Assembly (NCBI RefSeq): GCF_016097555.1 | Contig: NC_054701.1 | Span: 62,716,543 to 62,780,542, forward strand | DNA: 64,000 nt | Reading direction: 5' to 3' | Source: Gigantopelta aegis | Lineage: Eukaryota > Mollusca > Gastropoda > Neomphalida > Peltospiridae | Shown: positions 25,423 through 37,360 of the stretch, one piece after another | Layout of the letters: the number at the start of each line of letters is the position of its first letter | How positions within the stretch are numbered: the first letter of the stretch is position 1 | Translations under genes and position numbers: made by a program | Notes under the pieces: model-generated | What the model saw: the letters and a program-made list of their open reading frames with translations, nothing else | What the model was told of the DNA's origin: nothing | Databases searched by the model: none

Positions 25423-28400
25423 CAGATAGATAGACAGACAGACAGGCACAAGATCTGTTTTCAACCAGTAAGATTTTGTAATTAGTAAAAGAAGAAACCC
25501 ACTACGTCCACTAAGCGATCAGAAGCAAAATACAATACATGTATATTAATTTTATTAACACTTTTGTACAAGGCAGTAAATAATATACCATGAGTTCAGG
25601 CGCGTGTGCAGGGATTTTAGCAGTAGGGGTCTAGACTGGCGAGCAAAATGTAAAGGGCGAGTGGAGGGGAAAACATGCGTCCCTGGAAAATATATTGAAA
25701 CGCCCCCACACATTTTCTTGAATGGGGGGGGGGGGAATTCAACCCCAAAATTCGCTGCACACACGCCTAGACACCCACTAGACCTATAACCTACTGGACA
25801 TGGTCCATTTAGGCAGAGGTCATTCAAATTTGTACGCCAGCCCAACTTTGTCCTATATACATATACAGGCAGAGAATACATTAATGGGCGTTGGATACCA
25901 TTGAACATACTTGCCAATATTATGACAGGGAGCCAATAATTTCAGTAGTGTTAATTTCAGTGGACAGTTACGTTTTGACATCTAGGACATTCATTTTGGT
26001 GCAGGGTATCAGTTGTATTTAAGCTGATCCCCAAGAATGTGGGATACCGGCTTCTATAGTATAGTGGTTAAGTCATCGGACTTAAGGCTGGTAGGTACTG
26101 GGTTCGTATCCCGATACCGGCTCCCACCCAGAGTGAGTTTAACAACCCAGTGGGTAGATGTTGGGCCACTACACCGACTTCTCTCTTACTAACCACTAAC
26201 AACTAACCCTCAGCCCTGGACAGACAGCCCAGATAGCTGAGATGTGTACCCAGGGCAGTGTGCTTGAACCTTAATTGGATATATGCACGAAAATAATATT
26301 GGTAATGAATGAATGAATGAATGAATGTTGTATATGTGGAGAATCTTAGTTTAATCTGCGGTGGTTGTGAAAAAAATAACAAATTGTCTTACTGTCAGTC
26401 CGAATACAGGGATACTGCGGGGGTGGACTCATCCAAGTCCCATCACTCTTGCGCATGTGAGATCTGTCAGACGCAAATGTTCTCAAATATTCCTTACCGG
26501 CAATCACTCTAAATTTCCTGCAACAATAAACATGAATGATCGTGTAGCTGACAAACTGAGTACGACCATTATACCAGTAGTTATTAACTAACGTCCAATG
26601 GCAGTAGGGGAGTATAGTAGGTAGCGGGTCCTTAGAAACGACATCTGAAGTGGGGAGGGGCATAATTTCTAAGGCGGGTCACAGCGTCTAATGAGTGGGC
26701 ATATAGTGGAACAAAAACAACCTGTACATTTTCGTCTTGGAGTGTGTGGGGGGGGGGGGGGAGGGAGGGGTGCATGTGTCTCCCCCCACCCAGGATCCTA
26801 CGGACCCGAGTAGTTGTTACAAGTACCTTTTCATATAATTAATACTGCCAGATATACTCTCCGATGTGATCAGACTAAGCCCACAGCTAAGAAAATAACA
26901 GGTTTGTGGTACGGATAGCCACAAGAGGCAAACACCTTGCCGCGAATGGAGAGACAATGACTAGGATATCGAGGTGGACAGTGAAATAAGTTGAAAGATA
27001 GGAGGATCTGCCAGATCGGCACGAAATAAGATGGAATTCAAAGGAGAGAAAGGAAAGGGACAGTGGGATTAAAAATATCAACAAAAACAACAAAACAAGA
27101 ACAAAATAATAATAAAATACAGGTTAGCATATACGCCTTAAACGGGTTGGGGTGGGCAGGGAGCATTGCGTCGAGCTCTAAAGATAAAGCACTGACCCCC
27201 TCAGTATAAAATCAAATTAATATATATAGAATGCCCACCACCTGTCCCGCCCCGCCCTGCCACTGTCATCTTCCGACGCCTTTGGCGGTTTGAGGTGAAA
27301 AGTTAAAATTTGTTTAGAGCATATTGATTAATGAATCATCGGCTTTTGGATGTCAACATTTGGGAATTCTGACACGTAGTCTTCACAGGAAACCCGCTGC
27401 ATTTTTCCTAATGCAGCAAGGGATACTTTATATGCACTTTCACACAGACAGGAAAGCACATACCACGGCCATTGACCAGTTGTGGTGGAGGTGAAAATAT
27501 TAAAGGGAATAACACAATGTGTTAAGTTAGTGTTGTTTTCCAAATGTAATTCTTTTACACTTTTTTTTTTAATTTTCATATAACTTTTAGAGTAAGGAAT
27601 AAGAACAATAACAGCTACAACAGGCTTAAAACAACAACGTTAACAACAAAATTGTTAACAATAAACATTATATATTAAAAGTGATATATCAAAACAGAAA
27701 TGGCATTTCTGTTAAAGTTTAAACCACACTGCCTCTATATCTTGCGAAAAACTGAAGCATATTTTCGTGGTGTATCCTAACCGGTCTCGGTGGCGTCGTG
27801 GCAGGCCATCGGTCTACAGGCTGGTAGGTACTGGGTTCGAATCCCAGTCGAGGCATGGAATTTTTAATCCAGATACTGACTACAAACCCTGAGTGAGTGC
27901 TCCGCAAGGCTCAATGTGTATGTGGTAACCACTTGCACCGACCAGTGATCCATAACTGGTTCAACAAAGGCAAAGGCCATGGTTTGTGCTATCCTGCCTG
28001 TGGGAAGCGCAAATAAAAGATCCCTTGCTGCCTGTCGTAAAAGAGTAGCCGGGGCACTTTAAATTTCGAGGAGAGGTTACGCAGCGCTCTCTCCTTGTAG
28101 GCCCTATCCGCGCCTGTGATGTCAGATGAATTAGTATTCCAGACATGTTTCCCAGTATAGGCTAATCAAAGCATGTAGTCCAAGACGGACCCAATAAATT
28201 ACAAAAACCCACACATTTGTTATGTCCGATTCAGACTACGAAGCAAGGTGAAATGTGCGCGCTAACATTAAATTTTTAAAACTTCTTTGCGACCAGGGTG
28301 ACGTCATGAAGGCGTGGCAATGGGGCCGTGGTACAAGCTAGTTACCTCATCCATCACTCGCGATTCGTCTAGTTAGACCACGGTTATTGCGGCCGCTGTT

Positions 28401-31348
28401 ATTACCTGTACGAAAATCTACACCATTGTATATATTATATGGAGAACTTGGCCGTTACCCGGTATATATTACCGTAAGAATAAGAATGATCTGGTATCGA
28501 CTAATTACTGGAAAACAGTCCAAGTTGTCATTATTGGTGTACACATTATTACTGAATGATGTTAATAATAACTTTTATAATCACAAATGGATTATGTATG
28601 TTAAATCTGATTTAGATGATATTGGTTGTACATATATATGGTTATCACAATGCAATGCTATTACTAGTGCTTCCATGTTGAAAACGTATATTAATACAAA
28701 GCTTACGGATCAATACTTACAATCATGGTATACTTATATACTCATCCAAAGCTTCAAATTATAAATTATTTAAAAATACTGTTGAATTTGAGACATACAT
28801 CACAATTATAGAGAGAAAACATTGGTGTCCATTATTACGCTTCAGATTATCAAACAATAATCTTCGAATTGAAACGGGCAGATGGAAAAATGTACCACTA
28901 CAAAATAGAATATGTCCATTGTGTAATAAGTACGATATCGGAGATGAGTTTCATTATATATTTACGTTTGTTTTTTAAGAATGAAAAAAAGCGTTACTTA
29001 CCATCTTTCTGTCAGTCTAAACCAAATATATATAAATTTTATAAATTATTCAACTCTAAGAAAGCTGGTGTCCTTAGAAAACTTTCTATATTCTGTAATC
29101 TAATTATGAATACTTTCAAATCCTCTGGCTAATATTCTGTGTATTTTTTTTATTTATTAATATGTATTTATTGTATTTATGTACATTTATGTACACCCAC
29201 TATCTTGTTACAATTATATTGACTCCTGTATGTATATATATCCTCATATGCCGTAGACTACGGCCTGAGTGTAAATAAAGTTCAGATCAGTTCAGTTCAG
29301 AGTGACGGGTGTAATAACCGTGGTCTAATTAGACAAATATCTCGGAAAAGGATGATGTAACTATATCATAATACAAATTGTTAAAAATAATTGCATGTAA
29401 TTCTAATAGTATCACCTTCTGTAAGATTGCTTCAGTGAATGATCATTTCCAATTGCCTCAGAGCTGTAAGTTTTGAAGTCACACGGGAATGTCAACGTCG
29501 TATCAAGGTCATAGACACTAGCGCTGCTGGCATCAATGTATACGAAAATCACGTGGTAATCCTAAATAACCAATTATATTATGTAAACGTAACACGATAT
29601 GGAAATATAATCTTATAATCTTGCTAAGCAGGCCCGTAGCCAATGGGGTGGGGGGTGGTGGTGGTGGTGGGAATGGTGATCAGTCAATCCCCCCCCCCCC
29701 CCACCGGTCACTGTTTTTTTCAACATTCGTCAACGCAAAATTGCAACTTCGTGCCTCACCATAACCCTAAACGAACCCCCCCCCCCCCCATACTCTCAAA
29801 ATTCTGGCTACGGGCATGCTAATAGTAAATCATATTCTTTTAAAATAATAAATTACAACTTTGATCCAGTCATTCTAGTTAAACATAGAATGTGGCTAAT
29901 GGACTAAACGGTTAAAGGCGCAGAACCTAGTTTTAACCCGTAAAAATGGACATTAAGTTTGGATAATTTACAAACCTGTAACGCATTCGGATAACGTTAC
30001 AAAAAAAATCAAACAAGAGTCTGTGAAGTTGAAACGGTGAAATACCGTTAAAAATAGACTAAAACTCGACTCCATAGCTGTTACTTCTCAGACGCACGTG
30101 CGTTTTTTTTAAATATAAAATTCCATTTTGTGGTATAAGAAACACCAGGATAGCCAGAAAAACTTCGGTTGCACGGAAATGGATAAGCTAAACAATAAAA
30201 TATAAATATAGTTTGATTTCAGTGATCATAAACGGCACAAAAATAGTTTAAAATATGCTTTAGTGTTTAAAAACTAGGGTCTGTCCCTTTAAATGCTGTA
30301 GTATAACATCGCAGTAGTATGGGGCGTGTGCTGACAAATTATGATACAGCAACTCCAGACAATAAACTCTGTAAATTATAAAACACATGAGTAAAATATC
30401 CGTCCATCTCTTATCCCAAACAATATAATTATACTGTTTAATATGTACATCTATGAGACATCAAAAGACAAGAAGCGTTTCAATGAATCATTCCATCAAA
30501 ACCAATATTGCTTAGTAATGGACTACTTTTTAAAAAAAAATTATTCCAATGACTCATGGTCAATGACAGATGCCCGCACACTGCATTTTATATATTTTAT
30601 ATGATTCCATTTTACAATACACACAAGAATATTTTGGGATGGAAGTGATGGAATTATCTTCAAGGGCGGTTCAACGATTTTCGAGGGTGAAGGACCAAAC
30701 TTTCATTCCCAAGAAGGGACTTCCATGTCGATAGAAGGCTCTTTCATCCAGGTGAAGATCAGCCGCGTGTCAGGAAATTTTTCAGGGGGAGTGGGTGTTT
30801 AGACTGTGGAAAGCAAAGTGTTTAGGGGAGTCAGGTCATGCTCCCCTGGAGAATATATTTTTAAAACTGAAAATTTGCTTGGGGCAGGGGACTGGGATTC
30901 GACCTTTAAAACCTATCTCTGCACACGTATCTGTTATCTATGTGCATCTTGGTGTTACGCGAGATACAAAGACTATGTTTAAACGAAATCCGGAGAAATG
31001 TCAGTACTTTAATTAAAACGAATTCGGAAAAGGAGCCTGTTAGCTCATTGAGGAGAACAGATCTCTCATATCATTCCTTGGATCATTTTCACCCAAGGAA
31101 TCGGCTTTACTACAGAGTTCCATCCCAATCATTTGCATATTAAAGACGAATAGCTCTCAACTGAAAAAAACGTAGCAGTGTATGACCATCCTCAATATAA
31201 TAACCAACAATTAAAGAATGCGTTGGGGTCTCGCTGAACAATCATTTTATTAATTTCCCTTCTTTTTTTAAAGTAACTTACCCACACTACAGGTTGGTTT
31301 GGATTATCGTTTGCCTTCTGTTTCCAAAGAGGAATCTGGAACAAATTC

Positions 31349-31387
<39 letters not shown>

Positions 31388-31886
31388 TAAAATTAAAATA
31401 ACAATAATAATACAGACGTATACAGTCATCTTGATCAAGTCAACACACCCCACTCCACCACCACTCCACCAAGCGATAGTGAACAGCGAAGCTTTTCAAT
31501 CAACAGCGAAATAGGATGCTGAGCTTTTATATATATAAAAAACAACTGATATAGAATATATATTTTTAGTGTTTTATGTAAATCAAGCAAAGAATCGCAA
31601 AATCGTTGCTAACGATTGGGTACTTCGCCTTTGCGATCGCTTCCAAAGCCTTCGCGTTCGTTTGGTGCAAATGGACTATTGGATAAAACCCATTCGTTCG
31701 CGTTCGCAGTCACAATCACTTTACTAAGTTTATACACGATGCAGTGTGTGTATGAAGACTTATTCGTCCTAGCACCAGAAAATATGAATATTTAATTAAA
31801 AACCAAATAAGTACTCATAATATAGTAAATAACATGGGTTTTTTTTATAATTTGTAGTGAAACACGTGTGATTCAGTTTATCTGTC

Positions 31887-31933
<47 letters not shown>

Positions 31934-32748
31934 GTTACCGTTCTAAGCTTTGAAATTATACATTCTGAGATATATAAAGTAAATGTAGCTTTCATTCATT
32001 TTAATTTAACACTATTTACACTGTCAACCCCCCCCCAAAAAAAAAAATAATAATTAAAAACAAAAGAAAACATTTTTTATAATAAATAATAAAAATAAAA
32101 ATAAACAAACAAAAAACCCAAACAAATAAACTGAAAAAAAACTAAACAAAACCCCCAGAGCCAGCGGCTTTAATAGGCCTACTTACTTGCTTATTGTCGT
32201 TTGAGATAAATACACAAAAACATTTCTCTAAGAGATCTGGATTATTTTCTTTCACGTGTTCACAAAGCTTCCAGATATTCTCCTCACTGGAAAAACAACA
32301 ACGAACAATTCTAACAAGCAAACCAAACAACCAGACATTACCAGTTAAATAAATATATACATAGAAACAAAATGTGTGTGTGTGTGTGTGTGTGTGTATT
32401 TTCATATTCGAACCACCTCGGTAAATCCATTCAACTGTTTTTTTCTCGTTCTAACCAATGCACCACAACTGGTCAAAGGCCGTGGTATGTGCTTTCCTTT
32501 TTGAAAGCGCATATAAAAGATCCCTCGCTGCATTAGGAAAAATGTAGCGGGTTTTCCTTTGATGACTAAGAGTGAAAATTACAAAATGTTTGACATCCAA
32601 TAGCCGTCTCGTACGCTTATGAAATTCATCAAAATTACAATTTTTAAAATTAACATTAAATGTTATTTTACAGAGATATTGCTCACCAATAATTAGCAGT
32701 ATACGAGCAAGTCGCTCGATCAGGAAGGATAACCACAGCTTCGTTCAT
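25101..32748 (-). CDS. NTAQ1: Protein N-terminal glutamine amidohydrolase, copy B (complete, six exons)
   Basis: Minus-strand exons: 32687-32748 (ATG at 32748), 32187-32286, 31282-31335, 29416-29561, 26393-26517, 25101-25207 (TAA at 25103-25101). They sum to 594 bp, a 197-residue protein; human NTAQ1 is 205. Every junction is GT-AG with consistent phase. Family landmarks in order: [10 protein letters not shown] (exons 1-2), IPLWKQK (exon 3), WDYHVIF and [12 protein letters not shown] (exon 4), [20 protein letters not shown] and PPPQYPCI (exon 5), DDFISMDG (exon 6). The triad known for the family maps to Cys21, His75 and Asp90. The enzyme converts N-terminal Gln to Glu so that arginylation and degradation can follow; expected in cytosol and nucleus. 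Introns hold SINEs, a LINE fragment and MITEs but no disruption of coding sequence. This is the better candidate for the ancestral function. Confidence 0.94.
25300..25445. repeat. Compound microsatellite (GACA, GA, CA, GACA)
   Basis: A run of gaca, ga, ca and ga units in NTAQ1-B intron 5. Confidence 0.9.
25598..25772. mobile_element. MITE with AGGCGCGTGTGCAG ends
   Basis: Starts aggcgcgtgtgcag and ends ctgcacacacgcct, an inverted repeat, with a poly-G tract inside. Degraded relatives lie at 30770-30925 and 2020-2085. Confidence 0.65.
26045..26290 (+). mobile_element. SINE-2, full length
   Basis: Head with gggttcgtatccc, tail ccttaattggatatatgca, followed by (GAAT)n. In NTAQ1-B intron 5, about 100 bases from the exon 5 donor. 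Confidence 0.85.
26690..27300. repeat. NTAQ1-B intron 4 segment matching bases 1-800 of copy A
   Basis: Shared blocks include gtagttgtta, gtgatcagac, gaggtggacag, ggccccctcag-like and tgtc(g/a)tcttccga in the same order, with the SINE at 281-550 absent here. This extends the NTAQ1 duplication to the left window edge. Confidence 0.8.
27300..27485 (-). mobile_element. SINE-1 fragment, tail b
   Basis: Tail and body up to ccagttgtggtgga; head missing. Confidence 0.75.
27780..28047 (+). mobile_element. SINE-1, head H2, tail lost
   Basis: The head ccggtctcggtggcgtcgtgg with gggttcgaatcccagtcgag is followed by the SINE-1 body up to aagatcccttgctgc. Confidence 0.87.
28389..29300 (+). mobile_element. 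LINE 3' fragment (C-terminus of ORF2 and 3' tail)
   Basis: The translation contains [10 protein letters not shown], then (next frame) [40 protein letters not shown] and IGDEFHYI, which is the Cys-rich C-terminal region following the reverse transcriptase in this common invertebrate LINE type. At least two frame changes make it dead. The 3' end has the short stem gccgtagactacggc, gagtgtaaataaa, and a ttcag microsatellite. It sits in NTAQ1-B intron 4, bounded exactly by a 20-bp inverted repeat at 28367-28387 and 29313-29333. Confidence 0.8.
29632..29822. mobile_element. hAT-like MITE with GGCCCGTAGCCA ends
   Basis: Begins caggcccgtagcca and ends tggctacgggcatg, with poly-G and poly-C tracts between. 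It is flanked by tgctaa on both sides. The matching NTAQ1-A intron reads through without it (1575-1600), so the insertion is specific to copy B. Confidence 0.78.
29930..30760. other. NTAQ1-B intron 3 DNA with no copy-A counterpart
   Basis: About 0.8 kb between matched blocks. AT-rich; nothing recognised. Confidence 0.45.
31384..32010. repeat. NTAQ1-B intron 2 segment, partner of 5720-6365
   Basis: Direct counterpart of the copy A block, with an added (CA)n at 31890-31930. It shows the unoccupied target of the LTR element: aacactatttaca continues without interruption. Confidence 0.8.
32397..32615 (+). mobile_element. SINE-1, head H3 (truncated), tail b, orthologous to 13205-13430
   Basis: Same truncation points as the copy A element, in NTAQ1-B intron 1. 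Confidence 0.85.
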
Positions 32749-32945
32749 AGTCTGTTGACAGCCGGAGTTACTCTTTTGAGCCCACCCCAAATTAATGTCC
32801 TGGATACCGGTATACTGGTTAACACAGCGCTGTTCACGGGTTATATATCAGATCAAATTCTTCTATCGTTCTTTAGAGTTAAATATATCTATAACATCGG
32901 CTATATGTGGCGTAAAACATCGTGGACCAAAGTCGAAGCGAATTC

Positions 32946-33990
32946 AAACCACAGTCTACTGAAAACATAAAGCCGTGTCTGTTATTGTGTGTGTGTGTGG
33001 GGGGGGGGGGGGGGGGGTAAGGAGTGTATTTGATTAGCTCAAAGGAATATATTGGAGTATGTCTTTCCTAGACGAATATTACTACACAGTGCGTAGGCCT
33101 ATGCTTATTAGTCAGGGCAGGGAAGGGCAGGGAAGGGCAGATGAAAGTGAAAGGACGGCTCAGTAAGGCTATCTTAAGCCTAGTGCACGGGGCACGTTAT
33201 GTCAATGTTTTTCTTAACGTGCACGGTGAGTTGCTTTCCTCTATGTAGCATATTTAACATGGCGGGGGACTTTTGACTGTTGTCGTTGGAAGATTTATTT
33301 TGTTAATAATAACACAAGTACTTCAATCGGGATTTATTGAGTACGGTAGGTTGTACATTTTTGGTTTGTGTGTCCATTTGTTGCACTATTTCGGTTGAGA
33401 AACATTTGAAACATGGTGTCACAGGTTTTGAATACCAGCTACATATATAGGGTATGTAACAAGATTCGGACGTAGAAGAACCACACATTCTACGTCCCCT
33501 CGGACTATCTTATGCCCCCATTCCACCAATTTGTTCGAGGAAAAGGATGGAGGGAAAGAATTAAGTAGCTCGAGTGTCCTCTAGCCTTACTCTGTTTAGG
33601 CTATATGCTATGTGCGGTGTAACGTATACATAGGGCAGGGCTACAGAATACTCGAGCTAAGAAACCAGTGGAGTCTCGCGACTTAATTCAATGACCAGTA
33701 TTAACGCACCCCACTCCCCACCCCAGTGCTGGAGCAAAACCTCAAATTTTAGCAAAATGTGCTAACCCGAGACCTTTTTACAATGCATTTCCATCATTTT
33801 ACCCTCAAAAGTAGTTGTAATTCATGTAAAAATGCGTAGTGATTCGTTTGCAACCCTATATACATGTAACTGTTTGGTAGTAATGCTAATATAACTAAAT
33901 GATTTTGTCCAGATTTGGGCATTTTCGTTTATTTCGGCCAAAAATCAGCCTCTCCCCCCCCATCCTCCCCCCCCCCAAATGGGAGCCCAT
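32946..33990. other. Intergenic DNA upstream of NTAQ1-B
   Basis: Poly-G tract at 33000-33017 and a short (agggaagggcag)n. 33730-33960 is an old dispersed repeat whose inverted relative lies at 53770-53990. No gene seen. Confidence 0.5.
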
Positions 33991-33997
33991 ACGTCTA

Positions 33998-34190
33998 TGA
34001 TGACCAGCACTGGTATATCAAAAGCTTTGGTATGTGCTATCCTGTCTGGGATGGTGCATGTGAAAATACCCCTTGCTACTAATGTAAAATTGTATTCGGT
34101 TTTCTCTCGAAGACTATACGTCAACAAAATGACCAAATGTTTGACATCCAATAGCCGATGATGAATAAATCAATGTGCTCTAAACGTTTA
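33998..34190 (+). mobile_element. SINE-1 fragment, tail b
   Basis: Body from gaccagcactggtatatc to the tail end atcaatgtgctct; head missing. Confidence 0.8.
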
Positions 34191-34371
34191 AAGTTGTTAT
34201 TTAAATGAATGAATGAATGTTTAACGACACACCAGCACACCAAAAAATACACATCGGCAATTAAGTGTCATACACAGGTAAGTATATGAATATGAATTTT
34301 AGTTCAAAAATTAAAACTAAAGGCCTGTCCCGTGACTGAAGGTAAGCAAGGGTACTCAAAATATCAGAGGG

Positions 34372-34680
34372 ACGGGATGTAGCCATGTGGTAAAGCGCAC
34401 GCGTGATGCGCTGTCGGTCTGGGATCGATCCCCGTTGGTGGGCTCATTTGGGCTATGTCTCGTTCCAGCCAGTGCACCATAACTGGTATATCAAAGGCCG
34501 TGGTGTGTGCTATCCTGTCTGTGGGATGGTGCGTATAAAAGATCCCTTGCTGCTAATCGAAAAGAGTAGACCATGAAATGGCGACAGCGGGTTTCCTCTC
34601 TCAATATCTGGGTGGTCCTTAACCATATGTCCAACGCCATATAACCGTAAATAAAATGTGTTGAGTGCGTCACATTTCCT
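34372..34680 (+). mobile_element. SINE-1, head H1, tail a
   Basis: Head gacgggatgtagccatgtgg with gggatcgatcccc; ends in a (CCTT)n tail. Confidence 0.9.
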
Positions 34681-34879
34681 TCCTTCCTTCAAAATATCGG
34701 TCGGAGCGTCTTGGATTTTTAAAGGGATTTTGAGCGGTTCTGGCTGAAAGTTAAAGGCCGGGTATTTAAATTTTGAATTTAATCCCAAAATAATAATATA
34801 TATATGTGACACTGAGTCCGATCAGTTGTATTCAAACCTTAGCGTGATGTGTTGGAGGTAGCCATTAGAACAATCTGAT

Positions 34880-34935
34880 TAAAATTAGCTCCACTAGGTA
34901 ATTACTGGTAGAGCTAATTTTAATCAGATTGCCCT
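34880..34935. repeat. Short perfect-arm hairpin
   Basis: caatctgattaaaattagct at 34871 and its complement agctaattttaatcagattg at 34912-34931 form a 20-bp stem around a 21-base loop. Confidence 0.8.
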
Positions 34936-35239
34936 CAGAAGGGCTGTTTAAGGGCATGATGTAACTCGAGTCACCTCCAGCCCTCCCCTTATTGATATTG
35001 ATATGTAGGAGAAGGCTAGAGGAAACTATGTAATGCTTTGGCAATTGTCGACAACCAAGGTCGCAAGCTACTGTGTCTATTGTCTAAAATACACATTTTC
35101 CCCCAAATATGATGCCACAGAGCTTTAGTTTGATTATTCTCGAATCCAGTCGTGACACACTTTTCTCTAGATCTACGTCACCACAAAAAAGTATGTACAG
35201 CGCAGGTTCTTTTCGCATAGGGGCGTCGGGTTTCTTCGT

Positions 35240-35395
35240 GTAGTGGGTACAGTGGTGTTACACCTACCTACCTACCCACCCATCGAGTCGCTAAAACTCG
35301 CTCGCTCTGGGTGGGAGCCTGTACCGGGTTGCGAACCCAGTACCTACCAGCCTTATGTCCGATAGCTTAACCACGACACCACCGAGGCTGGTAGT
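35240..35395 (-). mobile_element. SINE-2 fragment (head half)
   Basis: Head complement cttaaccacgacaccaccga with gcgaacccagta; tail missing. Confidence 0.82.
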
Positions 35396-35514
35396 AGGCC
35401 TACATCCCTTGTCGTGTCTTGTCGTTCCTGTTCAGAACAAGCTGTTGTAGCAAACGCCTGTCATGGGCACAAGTGTTGGCTCACACCAACTCTTCCGTCC
35501 TTGACAGAAAAAGT

Positions 35515-35906
35515 AAAGTTTGTTTTATTTAACGACGCCGCTAGAGCACATTGATTTTTTATCTTATCATCGGCTATTGGACGTCAAACATATGGTCATT
35601 CTGACACTGTTTTTAGAGGAAACCCGCTGTCGCCACATAGGCTACTCTTTTTACGACAGGCAGCAAGGGATCTTTTATTTGCGCTTCCCACAGGCAGGAT
35701 AGCACAAACCATGGCCTTTGTTGAACCAGTTATGGATCACTGGTCGGTGCAAGTGGTTTACACCTACCCATTGAGCCTTGCGGAGCACTCACTCAGGGTT
35801 TGGAGTCGGTATCTCGATTAAAAATCCCATGCCTCGACTGGGATCCGAACCCAGTACCTACCAGCCTGTAGACCGATGGCCTGCCACGACGCCACCGAAG
35901 CCGGTC
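35515..35906 (-). mobile_element. SINE-1, head H2 full length, tail b/a
   Basis: Flanked by a 12-bp target duplication, ccttgacagaaa (35499-35510 and 35907-35918). It carries a complete H2 head ending in gacgccaccgaagccgg. Confidence 0.92.
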
Positions 35907-36036
35907 CCTTGACAGAAAGTACATCCTATAATAAACAATTTTAATATAGTCTCCGGAACAATGATTCCGCGAGCTGCCAATGGCCAATCGAATACATCCT
36001 AGGAAGGCTAATGTTTACTATCTTGTGGCGTGCACT

Positions 36037-37284
36037 ATGGCCAGTCGAACCTTTGGGAACATTCGGCTTGATCAAACAGTATTCTTTTTGTGTGACATGC
36101 AAGAAAGATTTAGACCAGCAATAAAATACTTTCCAGATATTCTAGAAGTTGCAAAACGTTTGGTGACCAGTATTTTTTTAATTTAATATTTTAAGTATTT
36201 AGCCATTTAGATTTGAGTTCAGGAGGCGTAGCACTTGCTGTATATTTAACTAGGGTTTTTTCTTTCTCTCTTTTTTTTTTTTTGCGAACTACCTCCCTCC
36301 TGAACATGCCTTCTAGAAAGTTTGCTCAATATACCGCACAATACCCTGCACGGGGCGGGATTTATCTTAGACGGTTGAGTGATAGCCTGAGGTGCTTGCG
36401 TCGCAGGACCGAACCACGTCGATTGAGTTGATTTTTTCTCTCGTTCCAACCAGTGCACCATAACTGGTCAAAGGCCACTGTATGAGCTTTCCTGTGTGTG
36501 CTAAAGTGCATTTAAAAGATCCCTTGCTGCTAATGGAATAATATAGCAGGTTACCTCTAATGATCATGATTCAGAATTACCAAATGTTTGACATCCAGTA
36601 GCCGATGATTAATTAATCAATGTGCTCTAGTGGTGTCGTTAAACAAAACAAAATTTAACTTAATACCCAGGACATACGTCCACTGGTGTAGCTATAGCCT
36701 GAATACTCTGCCGTTCGAGAGCTAGACAAACATGGATATGATCACTCTCGCAGCCAGAGATAACTATAATGAAAACACACAGATTTTCTGCTTACTATAT
36801 GTCAGATATTTTTTCACAATTATCACAAAATTCTAAAAAGAGAGTGAGATTTCCGATTTGTAAGGGTTCTTAGACATGCTATCAGATATGCGTCTTTAAG
36901 ACAATTTAGTGTTGTGGATAATGAATTTTAAAAAATTCTAAAAGGGCACTTAAATGAGCTGAGAGGGGAGGGGATCACAGGACCCTGTGGATCTGCCAAT
37001 GGCAAGGAGTTTTTATTGGGGGGGGGGGGGGGGGGGTCATCCACATTGTTGGGAGAAGCAACCATAATGTTTTTGAGTCCTATTATGGAGCAGTAAGAAA
37101 ATATAAAAGGTGATTAGTCGAAAAGAAGAAAAAAAGTTATAATGGCCCGCCCCCCCCACCCCACCCCACCCTCGGCTATGCAGGTACACACACACACACA
37201 CACAATCTCCTGTCCTTGTTCTCTTTGAGTTTCTCCTTTCCCTCATTCTCTCCTTTCTATCTCTCCCTCTGTCTATCTGTTTTT

Positions 37285-37360
<76 letters not shown>

